From positions 9,404,001-9,468,000 of the forward strand of contig JAKSXM010000263.1 in assembly GCA_022575985.1 (NCBI GenBank): DNA of 64,000 nt, read 5' to 3'. Numbering within the stretch: the stretch's first letter is position 1; each line of letters starts with the position of its first letter. The DNA comes from Anagrus nilaparvatae (Eukaryota; Arthropoda; Insecta; Hymenoptera; Mymaridae). The position numbers were made by a program, and so were the translations under genes. Positions 33,768-43,719 of the stretch are shown piece by piece. The notes under the pieces are model-generated. The model searched no databases. It had not been told where the DNA came from and was given only the letters and a program-made list of their open reading frames with translations.

Positions 33768-34083
33768 TGTAACGAGCCTACCTGTAATAGCCTCTTTAAT
33801 TATTAGTGTGACCTTCAGTTTAAGATAGCTAAATAAAATTAGACACGTATTGTAAAGATAAAGTAATGTAATGTAATGTATAGTTTCTTAGAGATAAGTC
33901 TTTAGTAGTAATTTCAACATGTAGAGAAACAGACCTAATTGTCGTTTCTCTCTTTAGGTAATGTACAATAATTATTCAATGTAAAATATTAAATTAATTA
34001 ATTGTTAAATAATAAATCTCTCTTTAGAGCAACACAAAGGTCGTTATTATTAAAATACACTACTCAAAATATAGACACATTAT
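33768..34083 (+). repeat. 3' LTR
   Basis: Identical to 30708-31023. It is followed by TATTAATAC, matching the sequence left of the 5' LTR. Confidence 0.85.
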
Positions 34084-34307
34084 ATTAATACAAGATATGA
34101 TAATTATAAACTTATAAATTTACCAGCTTATATTTGAAATCACATAAAGATTTTTATAAAGATAAGAAAATAAAAAAAAGGACAGTTTCTTACATAAATT
34201 TTACATAATAAATTCAATATTCAAACATTTTAATTAAATATTTTTTATATTATTATTTCTTATAAATTTAATTAGCAATTGTTTAAATTTATAATTTCCA
34301 ATAAATT

Positions 34308-35430
34308 TATTTTTCGAGATGCCTTTTAAAAAGTTGCAGTTTCTTGTCATTATAATTTTTTTTATCTTCTGCAGATTGTTCATAAATATCAAGTCTCTGC
34401 TTACTGATTTTGTTGAAGGTGTTTATAAAACCAGATACAGTATCGTTTGTTTCTTAAAAAAATGAAAATTATTTACTTTTAATACAGTTTTTTAAAATTA
34501 AATTTTAATAATATAATAATATAATATAGTAATACTTTTACGTCCTGGCATGCTTAATTCACCTGCAGCTAATGATCTAGCCATAGTTTCGGGTCTAATC
34601 GACGACGCCCCTTTAAAAATGTCAAGTAACTCCTGTGCTGGATATAAAATAAAATATTTTATTCTTAAATATTTCTCTGTTGCTAAAAAAAACAACTTTT
34701 TTCAATATATGTACATGCCATGTTATGTCGCATTACCCGAGCCATTTTTTAATGTAAACACATTTTTTTAAAATATCGCTTAAAAAAAATTTGCAACTTT
34801 TTAGCAAACATCGAGATCAGTTCTATAAAAAATTCACTTCGGGTCTAGCAAAAAAAGCTTATACTATAACAAAAAGTGATTGCCAAAAATTATGTAAACA
34901 TTGTTTCGGTTCTAGTATAAGCTTTTTTTTCTAGACCCGAAGTTAGTTTTTTCCAGAACTGATCTCGATGTTTGCTAAAAAGCTGTAAATTCTATTTATA
35001 CAAATGTATTATTAATTTTATCTCTTTATCACTGTACTGATATTCTTCAATGATAGGTGTAAGAAATACTATGGAATCGTCTGAAACAAAAAATTTTAGC
35101 TAATTAATTTAATAAGTTATTGATATAAGCATTTATAATTTATAATTATATGTTACTTTAAGGCTTTTTTGTTTGTTAATTAAATAATTAAATAATTAAA
35201 TAAATAATTAAATGATTCATAATTTATTTTGTAATCTGTTTTAAACTTATTTTAATAATTTGCATACCAGAATTTTCCTAAAATAAAAAATCTGCATCTA
35301 CTTTAATATTATACTTCAACCTAGCTTTATCAAATAACTCCAGCTCAAATGATTCTTCTTCAACCTCCTTCTTTGTTCGAAGTTCCAGTCTGTTTTTGAA
35401 CACTCTGTAAAACTGCTTTTGCAATTATAG
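34308..35430 (-). pseudogene. Unrecognised multi-exon gene-like series inside the Hairless intron
   Basis: Four short minus-strand coding-like blocks in order. Block A (about 35420-35268) contains SVQKQTGT and, in another frame, EEESFELELFDKARLKYNI with KVDADF, then a TAG. Block B (about 35082-34990), after TTTCAG, reads DDSIVFLTPIIEEYQY. Block C (34641-34543), after TATCCAG, reads QELLDIFKGASSIRPETMAR and SLAAGELSMPG, ending at donor C|GTAAAAG. Block D (about 34453-34308), after TTTAAG, reads TNDTVSGFINTFNKISKQRL, then KLQLFKRHLEK, a stop, and AATAAA. The C-D junction is phase-compatible, and A-B is doubtful because of the stop. I do not recognise the family. It could be a nested gene, a decayed paralogue or a transposon gene. 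Confidence 0.35.
34790..34990. mobile_element. About 200-bp hairpin MITE
   Basis: TTTTTAGCAAACATCGAGAT and TCACTTCGGGTCTAGCAAAA (34799-34867) are mirrored by TTTTCTAGACCCGAAGTTAG and ATCTCGATGTTTGCTAAAAA (34916-34982), with a spacer of about 48 bases. It sits between blocks B and C of the unrecognised series, in their presumed intron. Confidence 0.7.
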
Positions 35431-37094
35431 TATCTGAATAAAAATTGTACAATAAAATAATTTTTTTAATTAATATTTCTCATTTTATAACACAGACAAT
35501 AAATTATTATTGATCATATTTTCAGCTTAAAAACAAATCATAACGTAGATGAAGAGGCTTTATCAGCAATCATATGTGACATCATACTTACACAGAATTT
35601 CCACTTTTATCGTCAAACAAAAAAACATTCACTAGTTTACATATTTTTAAATTAGATTAAATAAAATTTTTAGCATTGAATTTTAAAACTTCCACAAAAT
35701 CTAACAAATGAACCCAACAGGTCCATACACGAATGAGCAAACTGCATGATTAATATTATGCTGTCAAGATTCGAGGAAACACATGTCTTTTCGAATGCTA
35801 TATGAACTTTATTTTGAGAAACTTGACACGGCAAATGTAAAAGTGCATTAAGAGATAGATAAGGTAGACACCTAACAGTAAACATATGATCCGAAAACCT
35901 CAATTTTTTTTACATAAACTGCATCTCTTTTTAAACCAACATTTTATATTTTTTCTTTTCATTTAAGAAGATTTCCAATTCATAAAGCCAAAAGTTTCAC
36001 CAACTTAAAGTATATAATTTCAAAATTCATAAGTTCCAGTAAAAGATTCTTGACTAATACACTTTTTAGAAAATCTAATTAGCACAATTAAATTCTTCAT
36101 TTTCTGGCATCCTGACGCATTTTAGGTTATAACCAACAAAAAAATCGGAGTTAGCAGAAAATTCTACATAAGGATAACTTTTGAAAATAATTTTTTAGTA
36201 CATCAAGTTGGTTTTATAAATTTATATTTAAAAATGATTAGCGAACCTAAAGATTTCCAGAAAAATTCATATATGCCTTGTCTGAGCTCTTTTGCAGAGG
36301 GTTATAAAATTAGGAGAAATTATTTAATATACAGAAAAGCATCTAAAAAATTTGGGGTAAATCGGTGAAGATTATTCTGCAATAGATTTACCTTTCTGTT
36401 GGTCCTACCCATGTATCCACTCCTAAAAAACTTGGGTAACGAATTTTCTTCGTGTTTTATTATGATTTAGTCAAAAACTTAGCAATTATATTTACAAAAA
36501 TATTATCTGCATGAAAATTGACCCACCGCAGCGAAACGTACGTATTTTTGGCCCCCAAAAACGATTTTGAAGGTTTCATCCATTTTCCGATGGCTAGTTC
36601 TGAGTAATAAACGTAATATCATAAAAAATCGACAAAAAATTTGCAAGATAATAAGTTTTTAAAATCAGTGATCACAGTTCCGAAGTAATTTTTAAAAATC
36701 TGATATTATACTCGTAATCAGAGGACCCAAAAACTTACTAGATAATTATAAAATTATTCTAACAGCACACATTGCCAACTTTGAGGTTAAAATACAAACA
36801 TTTTGATGATTAAAAATTTGATATAAGAAAAGAGATCACTGATCCTACAAACTTATTATACTTATTACATCTATTACCAATTTTGAAGTTAGAAGTCCAT
36901 CATTTTAAGCCCTCAATACAGGTAATGTTCAAAATAACATTCACTTAAACCTTCCAAATAAAATTTTTTAAAGATATTGTAAAATAACCTTATTTGGTAA
37001 GTTAAATGGAAGCTTATCACGAATATCAGTAAGGGGGTGGAAATGAATATAGTTTTTTTCCTTAGCAATAATTTTTAAAAAAATTCTATATTAC
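35431..37094 (-). other. Remaining Hairless intron, nothing recognised
   Basis: AT-rich. A minus-strand open frame at 35670-35903 is Cys/His-sprinkled but shows no family features and is flanked by plain A/T. No repeats with a partner in this window were found. Confidence 0.4.
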
Positions 37095-37484
37095 CGCTAA
37101 AAGAGTTGAAACTTTCTTGTTTATTAAAATTTAAGCTTGCAGGAGGCCAAAATGTTTTTTTTGGCACTGGAAACCAAGTAGTTTTTTCTCCTTCTTTTTT
37201 ATGAGACAATTCTAAAATAAATTTTCCATTTTTAAAAAATTTAAGCCTCCCTCCAGAAGTTGGTAGATATTCATCATCACCACAATCTGTAGAACGATCG
37301 CTCCCAATTTGTTTGTTGGGATGTATAATTTGACAACTGTTGGAAAGATGCTTTTCCAAAGATGGAGACTTATGAGAACACATTTCTGTCATTTCACTTA
37401 CGTTACTTGTGGGAGCGTGACTATCAAAAGTCTTCTCGCGCATCTTTTTTTCTGAAATTGTGCCATTCTTTGCCAAATAATAAC
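37095..37484 (-). CDS. H: Hairless, exon with the Su(H)-binding segment
   Basis: The exon reads KKMREKTFDSHAPTSNVSEM near its start, later SGGRLKFFKNGKFILELSHK and TTWFPVPKKTFWPPA, and ends NSFS plus a split codon G|GTAATA. GGRLKFFKDGKFILEL is the conserved Su(H)-binding region of insect Hairless, whose hydrophobic residues insert into the Su(H) C-terminal domain (established knowledge). The 5' border is uncertain: acceptors TTATAG (exon from 37484) and TTTCAG (exon from 37451) both keep the frame, and an in-frame ATG at 37443-37441 could be the start of translation. No upstream exon was found to the right. It splices to 5444 with matching phase. Confidence 0.87.
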
Positions 37485-37512
37485 CTATAACAGTCAAGTG
37501 AACATAAATCAC

Positions 37513-38100
37513 ATTAACATATATATATTAAAATGAAATAATAGAAAAAATTGATCATTTTTGATTTTATTCAATACTAATTTATGAAGATCTGTAGGTA
37601 CGAAAATACATGAAAATTGTTTTAAATTAATCCTTATAGAAATACCCCCAGCCGATTTTCTTATTTTTAAAAAATAGTTGAATAATTTCGAGAAATCAAT
37701 TTCAGAAGTTAGTGGTCGAGAAGGCAAAAAAAATTAATTTTTTTCACTAAAACTGATTTTTCTCATTATCTAAGAGGTCTTTTGAGACAAGCTCTAGTGC
37801 AAATTATTCCTTGGAAAAAATGCTATCAATTTGACGTTTTTTTTTTAATTTGAGCTCACGGTTTAGAGTTACAACTGTTTAAAGCTAAGAAGCTCAAAAT
37901 TTTAAAACTCAAAAAGTGGTATTTTTTCATCACTTCATATCTTAAAATGGTTTGTATCAAAATGTAAAAACCAAATTGCTTTGCATTATTAAACGCTTTT
38001 CTAAATCAATTTTTTTTTGTTTTTTATTTAATACTTTCATTAAAGGAAATAGCAAAAAAACTACTTAGAGACAAATTTTTTTATTTTTTTATTTTTTCAA
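37513..38100. other. Upstream flank or intron of Hairless; nothing recognised
   Basis: A minus-strand 72-codon frame (37509-37727) starts MPSRPLTSEIDFSKLFNYF but shows no family features. The remaining sequence is A/T-rich, and no promoter elements can be assigned. Confidence 0.35.
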
Positions 38101-39116
38101 AACTAGGTCAGCCGACATCTATATTGTTTTTTTTTGGTTTTCTGATACATAAAACTGCAGTCAATATAAATTTTTTATTTATTTTATTTTTTTATTTTAT
38201 TTTATTTACGCCCGAAGGCAATTACAATAATATACAACAAGATGTTCTTGTTCTTTAAAAAAATATAAAGTTTTGTGCCAATAAATTAATAATATAATTA
38301 TACAATTTTTTTTTCCTCAATGAGGAACCTTTGTGATGGGTCAAATTTTGAGTTTTGACTTTTTGGCATTATAGAATTAAGACCAAATTTTATTTTCAAA
38401 AATTTTTTCATTAAAAAATCTCAAAATACTTTTTTTTTTTTAATTTGGATGTAATACCTAATTTATTTCCATGAAAGTACTTATATTTGAAAGTACAATT
38501 TTTACTCGATACCTTGAATCTGATAATTAATTTTTTGAAAATTTTTTTCCCAAAATTTTCACTAGAAAAAAAATACAAAAAACACCAATTTTTTTTTCTT
38601 TTGGACGTAGTACCTAATTTATTACTATGAGAGTACTAGTTTTACAAAGTTGGTTTATAGTAATTTTAACGATGACTACAATGGATCTGATCCAGAATTT
38701 TTTCAAAATTTTTTTCTCAAAACTAAAAAATCAAAAAATTTAAAAAAACTGTAATATTTTTTTTTTTTGGTTTTTACTTGATATCTCGAATCTGATAATT
38801 AATTTTTTGAAAATTTGATCCAAAATTTTTGATCAATAAAAAAAACTTTTAAAAGTTAATAGAAATGTAAGTATGATTGCATGCTTGTTATCTGTGATAT
38901 CTGTGGCATATTGAAGTATTAAGCTCATTGTTTGAGGAACCTTAGTGCCAGCTAGTTGGCAGGGTATTTTTTAAATCTATCAAAATGTGCAGATAAGTAG
39001 AACAATAAATTATAATACGTACATTTCTAAAATAAAGTTTTTAATAAATCGTTAAATAAATTAAATATTCACAAAGGAAAGTTAAAGTAGAATTTAAAAT
39101 TAAAAAAAATTTTTTT
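38100..39116. repeat. AT-rich repeat sequence split by the LINE (left part)
   Basis: GTCAGCCGACATCTATATTnTTTTTTTGGTTTT occurs at about 38107 and again at about 41773. The identical phrase on both sides of 39117-41690 suggests that the LINE lies within one repeat array. Several TTTTTTnAAnTTTGGAnGTAnTACCTAATTTATT-like and GATATCTCGAATCTGATAATTAATTTTTTGA phrases recur at about 38430, 38500, 38600 and 38775, indicating degenerate tandem structure. Confidence 0.5.
38868..38975. repeat. Inverted-repeat partner 1 of the block at 43720-43805
   Basis: GAGGAACCTTAGTGCCAGCT, preceded by TATCTGTGATATCTGTG, is the reverse complement of the sequence near 43722-43800 (GGCACTAAGGTTCCTC and GTCACAGATATCACC). 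Confidence 0.65.
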
Positions 39117-39676
39117 TTAATGAAATGTTAGAGTGTCAATTTGATGACCCAATTTTAATAAGCTTGAAAATTTATTAAGATTTTCATTATACAATGAACA
39201 AGTTCTGTATAAACACTCTCTATTAAGAAAATTTGGTTTTAAATTTTTCAGTGAGAATTTTCTAATCAGCCTAAAGTTATAAGAGGATTGTTCATTGATA
39301 GATAAAAGATCAAATAATTCAGAACATTTTATATTGTTATCTAATATTTTTTGCATCCAAATTATATCATTTGCGTTCATACTAGATTTAATTGTTGAGA
39401 CATTAAATTTTAAAGCGTTTTCAAAGTAGCTATGATCAATAACATTCATAGGTGATCCTGATTCAAAAACTAAAAATCTAATAAATTTATGATTTACTTT
39501 TTCAAGTCTATCAATACAATTTTTATAAATTGGCCTCCAGATACTAGATCCATCCATAATTTGAGATTTTACTAAACTATAATATAAAGTTTTTTATGGT
39601 TACTTCATTAAATTTAGTAGAATGTCTTCTGATAAAACTCCAGGATCTATTAGCATTTGCAATTGTAAAAGTAATA
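39117..39676 (-). pseudogene. LINE reverse transcriptase 3' part (family C), separated from its upstream part by an insertion
   Basis: The minus strand reads MDGSSIWRPIYKNCIDRLEK, later RLIRKFSLKNLKPNFLNREC and FSSLLKLGHQIDTLTFH with a stop. This is the typical post-RT region of Jockey/CR1-like LINEs (yGSxIWxPxYxxxIxxLEkVqxKFIR). The preceding sequence up to 39676 continues the same protein (INVTFTIANANRSW-like, then FNEVTIKTLYYSLVKSQI), directly abutting the target duplication of the inserted LINE. Its upstream half is at 41317-41690. Confidence 0.75.
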
Positions 39677-39685
39677 TGATCATTG

Positions 39686-41306
39686 GAGCTTAGACGGGTT
39701 TGTCATGGTGCACGCAGAAGACGGCAAAGATCGCATGGCCGCCCAGAGCTGGCTACGCGCTCTGAAGAGTACAAGGAAGTCAAGCATATGCTGGCGAAAG
39801 CTATCCGCTTCAGCAAGGCGCGCTGTCTTCGGTCCCTAAGAGATGATATCAACAGCGACCCGTGGAGCCTGGGATATAAGGTTGTCATGGGCAAACTTAA
39901 GTACGGATGTAACAACTCGATGAATGAAGCAGCGACCAAAAGAATAGTGGACGCTCTCTTTCCGGATCATCCAAACCAACAACACCCTGCTTTGGATGTC
40001 CCGAGGGAGCAAGTTCCGCTATTTATCGAGGCGGAGATGCTTCAGGCAATTATGTAAATGAAAAATTGGAAAGCGCCAGGACCAGACGGAATTCCCGCGG
40101 AAGCCCTTAAGGCGGCTGCAAAGGTAATCCCTGGTCTCCTGCTTGGCATGTTTAATGCGTGCCTCGTGGCAGGCGCCTTTCCAAGGGACTGGAAAGTGGC
40201 CCGTCTGGCTCTGATAAGCAAGGGAAAGGTTGAACCAGGATCTCCATCATCTTACAGACCATTGTCTATGTTAAATACCATTGGCAAGGTGATGGTGAGC
40301 ATGGTTAGAGGAAGATTGCGGCAGACAATTAGGGAAGCGGGAGACCTTAGCGACGACCAACACGGTTTTCGTGAGGGGCGTTCCTCGATCGGCGCCATCG
40401 AGCAGGTCGTGAAGGTGGTTATGAGGGCCAGACAAGTGCGGCCGGATATTAAACCGGACGTCCTGCTTGTCACGTTGGATGTGAAAAACGCATTCAACTC
40501 GGCTAAGTGGGACGATATGTTGCACTCCCTCGAGCAGGTATTCAGAGTTCCAGATTATCTGAGAAATATACTCAGAGATTACTTCCGGGACTGATACCTG
40601 CGCTGGGACACGCTCGATGGCACAAGAGGTAAAGTATTAAGCGCAGGCATAGCGCAGGGTTCAGTTCTGGGCCATGATCTGTGGAATGCCTTTTACGACG
40701 GCTTGCTAAAGATTGAGCTTCCGGATGGATGCTCCATGATCGGATACGCGGATGATGTTGCTCTAACCATAACAGCTCGAGAGACAGAGGACTTGCATTG
40801 CCCGGGCGAGCTGGATACCGCTGAGCACACCTTTTTTGGGTGTCCTCGCTTCGCTGAAGGGCGACCGCCCTTCAATGAATGGAGGCCGGAAGGAGTCGTC
40901 CCGGAAATGCTGCGCAGTACCACTAACTGGTACAGTGTAGCAGAGTACGTACGGGCGACACTGATTAAATAAAAGGAGGAAGGTTTCCTCTCGTAGGAAA
41001 CTCTCCTCCTTTATTGACAGGGTATGGCAAAGAAATGCCTTGGCTGCATTGTTTCCGGACCGAAGTAATACCTAAACAGGGAGTCCCGGTCCGGATTCTA
41101 TGATATTCTCATAAATGCAGGAGGGTGGGGAGTTTAGTGGGTATTGCAATTCCTCCTCAGTTATACTGAGTATCTGGGCAACCATAAATTTGAGGTTGAG
41201 TCCCACATAACCATACAGTACGCGGTGTATGGTATGCGTAAATGCATTCTCCTCGTCCTATGAAAAAGGCCCCTTCTTGAAGGAGCCAACAAAAAAAAAA
41301 AAAAAA
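39686..41306 (+). mobile_element. LINE (R1/Jockey-group family B), internally deleted, with poly(A) and 10-bp target duplication
   Basis: GC-richer plus-strand insertion ending in an A-run, flanked by ATGATCATTG at 39676-39685 and 41307-41316. It is 5'-truncated and lacks most of ORF2 between the YADD region and the terminal zinc finger. Its 3' untranslated region is the source type for the fragments at 19778 and 20519. Confidence 0.9.
39703..40972 (+). pseudogene. LINE family B ORF2 (reverse transcriptase), two stops and an internal deletion
   Basis: One continuous plus frame with stops at 40055-40057 (TAA) and 40592-40594 (TGA). RT motifs: MKNWKAPGPDGIPAEALKAA, SSYRPLSMLNTIGKVM, DQHGFREGRSSIGAIEQV, VLLVTLDVKNAFNSAKWDDM, GIAQGSVLGHDLWNAFYDGL (the usual Pro after Gly is His), and GYADDVALTITARETEDL. 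Immediately after this the frame jumps to GELDTAEHTFFGCPRFAEGR, the C-terminal zinc-finger region, so the thumb and linker have been deleted. The ending is NWYSVAEYVRATLIK. The wording places it in the R1/Jockey group; the exact clade is not determined. It cannot encode a working enzyme. Confidence 0.85.
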
Positions 41307-41316
41307 ATGATCATTG

Positions 41317-41690
41317 CAGGTAAGTTTGAAGTCATTAATAATACCAAGGTCTTTAATCAGAGCTACTCCCTCGCAAGATTCTGTTTCATTAAGATAGTAG
41401 TTAAAATCAATGAAATTGTTAGAGCGATTAAAAGAAATGATAAAGCATTTTTTTACATTAACGTCAAGTTCATTCAAACTACACCACTTTAATAGTCTCA
41501 ACAAATCATCATGTAAAAGCTTATGTTCATTTACACACATTATTTTTCTGAATAATTTAATGTCATCGGCAAAAAGTAGTATCTCAGATGAATTTAATGT
41601 ATTAATAATGTCATGAATGAATATTAAGAAAAGTAATGGTCCAAGTTGTGACCCCTGTGGAACCCCTTACTTACCCCCTAAATTGAGATT
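41317..41690 (-). pseudogene. LINE reverse transcriptase upstream part (family C)
   Basis: The minus strand reads GVPQGSQLGPLLFLIFIHDI, SEILLFADDIKLFRKI (catalytic FADD), LLRLLKWCSLNELDVNVKKC and IKDLGIINDFKLTCNDH, then stops abruptly at the target duplication of the family B insertion. With the part at 39117-39676 it makes one RT region interrupted by 1.63 kb. It is truncated on the 5' side near 41690. Confidence 0.82.
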
Positions 41691-41749
41691 TTAGAAATTT
41701 TAACATATTGTAGACAGCCAATATAAATTTCACTATACAGTAAAATTAT

Positions 41750-42545
41750 TTTATTTTTTGATTTTTATAATTAGGACAGCCGACATCTATATTATTTTTT
41801 TGGTTTTTATAATATAAAATAGTCGACAATATAGAAATTTATAAAACAGGACATTACACGAAAAAAATTTAAAGTAGGATATATTCTGCTAAATCACAAT
41901 ACTTATATTTCAATGTTATAATTGCATAAACATAATTGAAATTACTACTTTTCTATAAAACAGGACAGTATTCGAAAAAAATCTATAATGGGGTATATTT
42001 TATTACATTCAATACTGATATTTAAAGTGGGATATATGCAGCTAAATTTTGAACTAATATTTCAGTGCTATTATTGCATAAAAACAATTGAAATTACAAA
42101 CTTATATAAAAAGCAGGCAAATACTCTTGAAATATTCTCAAAATACTTTTGTACTAATACTCAAAATACTTTTGAGCAAATACTCAAAAAATATTTAAAG
42201 CAGTGTATATTCTGCTAAATTGAATACTAATTTTTGAATGCTAAAATTGCACAAAAATAATTGAAATTACAACTTTTCTATAAAACAGGACACTACTCGA
42301 AAAAAATTTAAAGGCGAGTAAATGCTGCTAAATTTCAAACTATTATTTTAATGCTATAATTGCATAAAAACAATTGAAATTACAACTTATATAAAAAGCA
42401 GGACACTACTCAAAAAATATTTAAAGCAGGGTGTATTCTGCTAAATTGAATACTAATATCTGAATGCTACTATTGCATAAAAATAATTGAAATTACAACT
42501 TTTCTATAAAACAGGACACTATTCAAAAAAAATTTATAATTATTA
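41750..42545. repeat. About 115-bp AT-rich satellite, first block
   Basis: The core TATAAAACAGGACAnTAnTCnAAAAAAATTTA recurs near 41838, 41952, 42272, 42388 and 42503, with a variant near 42105. Each copy is followed by TATTCTGCTAAAT..AATACTAATAT..AATGCTAnnATTGCATAAAnA.AATTGAAATTAC. Spacing is about 114-116 where copies are adjacent. Confidence 0.8.
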
Positions 42546-42850
42546 TTTAAAAAATTTAACGTTCGTTTTTTGATGAAATTAATTTTTAAGAATTTAGCGA
42601 TGATTAATCGAACCAAGAAATCAATTTTTGATTTATATAACTTAACAATTCTAGGTGTACGAAATCGTCGTCTCTTTTTTTATTAAGCCTAACATGTAGT
42701 ATTTAGTTAAACGATTTATTCAAATCATTATATCAAACATTAATTTTTTATGTATTAATTTACGAGAAATTAAATTTTTAATTTATAGAAAGATGTTAGA
42801 TTGAACTGCTAATCCTAAAAAAAGCAGAAAAAATTTTTTATTTGAGATAA
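42546..42850. other. AT-rich spacer within the satellite region
   Basis: It differs from the satellite and from the LTR to its right. No gene or paired repeat is recognised. Confidence 0.35.
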
Positions 42851-42856
42851 AAAAAC

Positions 42857-42935
42857 GGGCCCTGAAAGGGATTTGAACCCACGATTTCCAGTTCTGTACA
42901 CTGGTGTTTTAACCAACTAGACTACCAGGGGGACC
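42857..42935 (-). pseudogene. tRNA-like sequence with anticodon ACA, probably a tRNA-derived repeat
   Basis: The minus strand has an A box TAGTCTAGTTGG, an anticodon arm CCAGT-GTACAGA-ACTGG (perfect stem; loop anticodon ACA) and an exact B box GGTTCAAATCC. The overall wording is close to threonine tRNAs. The acceptor and T stems have mismatches, and an ACA anticodon is not normally used in eukaryotes. It is flanked by short inverted repeats (TGAGATAAAAAAACG and CGTTTTATTATCTCA), so it is more likely a mobile tRNA-derived or MITE-borne copy than a working gene. Confidence 0.5.
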
Positions 42936-42981
42936 GAAGATTCGCAGCATTTAGGCACGTTTTATTATCTCATATTGGTGT

Positions 42982-43552
42982 TGTTATGCAATAACTAACA
43001 AAAAATGATAAATAATCAATAATAATTTATAAATAATTAATAATAAATAATAAATAATTACCCAAGACAATATTTATAAATTAAATGTAGTATGTAAATA
43101 CTATTTAAGCTTGTTAATCAGATAAGAAATGTTTTAGATTAAGAAATAATAACATAATATTAAGAAATTGTAGCATAAATTAGGAAAGCATAGTTTATTA
43201 TAACGCAAACTATTACATAAGATTATGTAATAAATAAATAGTTTAGGAAATAATAATATTTATATTTTGAATATTTTGAATAACTTAAATAAGAAACCAT
43301 TAGTGTATAAGACAATAAAAGATTTAATGAAGCATGAGTGAAGATAAATCCCGCGACGTGTACCTTAAACTGATTTTTAATAAATTAAGTTCTGTGTGTT
43401 TATTACAATCTTATAGAGTTCATGTCTCTTTATAATCAAGTAATATAATAAGTTTACACTGCAATATTAAAGATTACGTTATTACTACATTAAAAAACAC
43501 CCTTTCATTTTTTAATTAAATTTACAAATTATATGTTATGAGGAACATAACA
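42982..43552 (+). mobile_element. Solo LTR, family A, 571 bp
   Basis: It starts TGTTATGCAATAACTAACAA and ends ATAACA, with GTGT duplicated on both sides (42978-42981 and 43553-43556). It is related throughout to the LTR at 6930-7614 but lacks the MITE. It is inserted in the satellite region, which resumes at 43553. Confidence 0.8.
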
Positions 43553-43715
43553 GTGTATATTCTGCTACATTGAATACTAATATCGGAATCCAAAAATTTA
43601 AAGTGCGATGGATTTTGATAAATTCAATACTAATATTTCAATGCTATTGTTGCAAAATAACATTTTGAAATTACAACTTTACTATAAAAAATTCATCCTA
43701 TATCATTGCTTAAAA
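43553..43715. repeat. About 115-bp satellite, second block
   Basis: GTGTATATTCTGCTACATTG, then TTTAAAGTGCGATGGATTTT, AATACTAATATTTCAATGCT and TTGAAATTACAACTTTACTA continue the satellite at 41750-42545. Confidence 0.75.
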
Positions 43716-43719
43716 AAAT

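Larger units (their letters stand above)
30708..34083 (+). mobile_element. Non-autonomous LTR retroelement, identical LTRs, no ORFs
   Basis: Direct repeats at 30708 and 33768, offset exactly 3060, begin TGTAACGAGCC and are identical base by base to 31024/34084. A purine tract GAGGAGGGGAGA lies immediately left of the second copy, as expected for a polypurine tract, which fixes the plus orientation. The outer flanks share TTATATTAA (30699-30707 and 34080-34088). The exact 3' LTR edge is therefore ambiguous: ending at ACACA leaves a 9-base repeat, ending at ATTAT leaves ATTAA. The roughly 2.75-kb interior is strongly A-rich on this strand and has no gag or pol reading frame, so mobilisation would need a partner element. 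It is like a LARD/TRIM-type element. The LTR identity implies recent insertion. Confidence 0.85.
5445..37094 (-). other. H: Hairless intron of about 31.65 kb filled with transposable elements
   Basis: Bounded by the donor AGCG|GTAATA at 37095/37094 and the acceptor TTATAG|AT at 5445/5444, both phase 1. The joined protein reads NSFS-DDTSSVQSNPW, matching the family without a gap. Nearly everything inside is repeat or transposon-derived. The reading assumes no small exon is skipped between; the family alignment gives no room for one that I can see. Confidence 0.82.

Noticed and set aside
42857..42935. Functional tRNA-Thr or tRNA-Cys gene
   Set aside because: The anticodon loop reads ACA, and the acceptor and T stems have mismatches. 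It is better called a tRNA-derived repeat.
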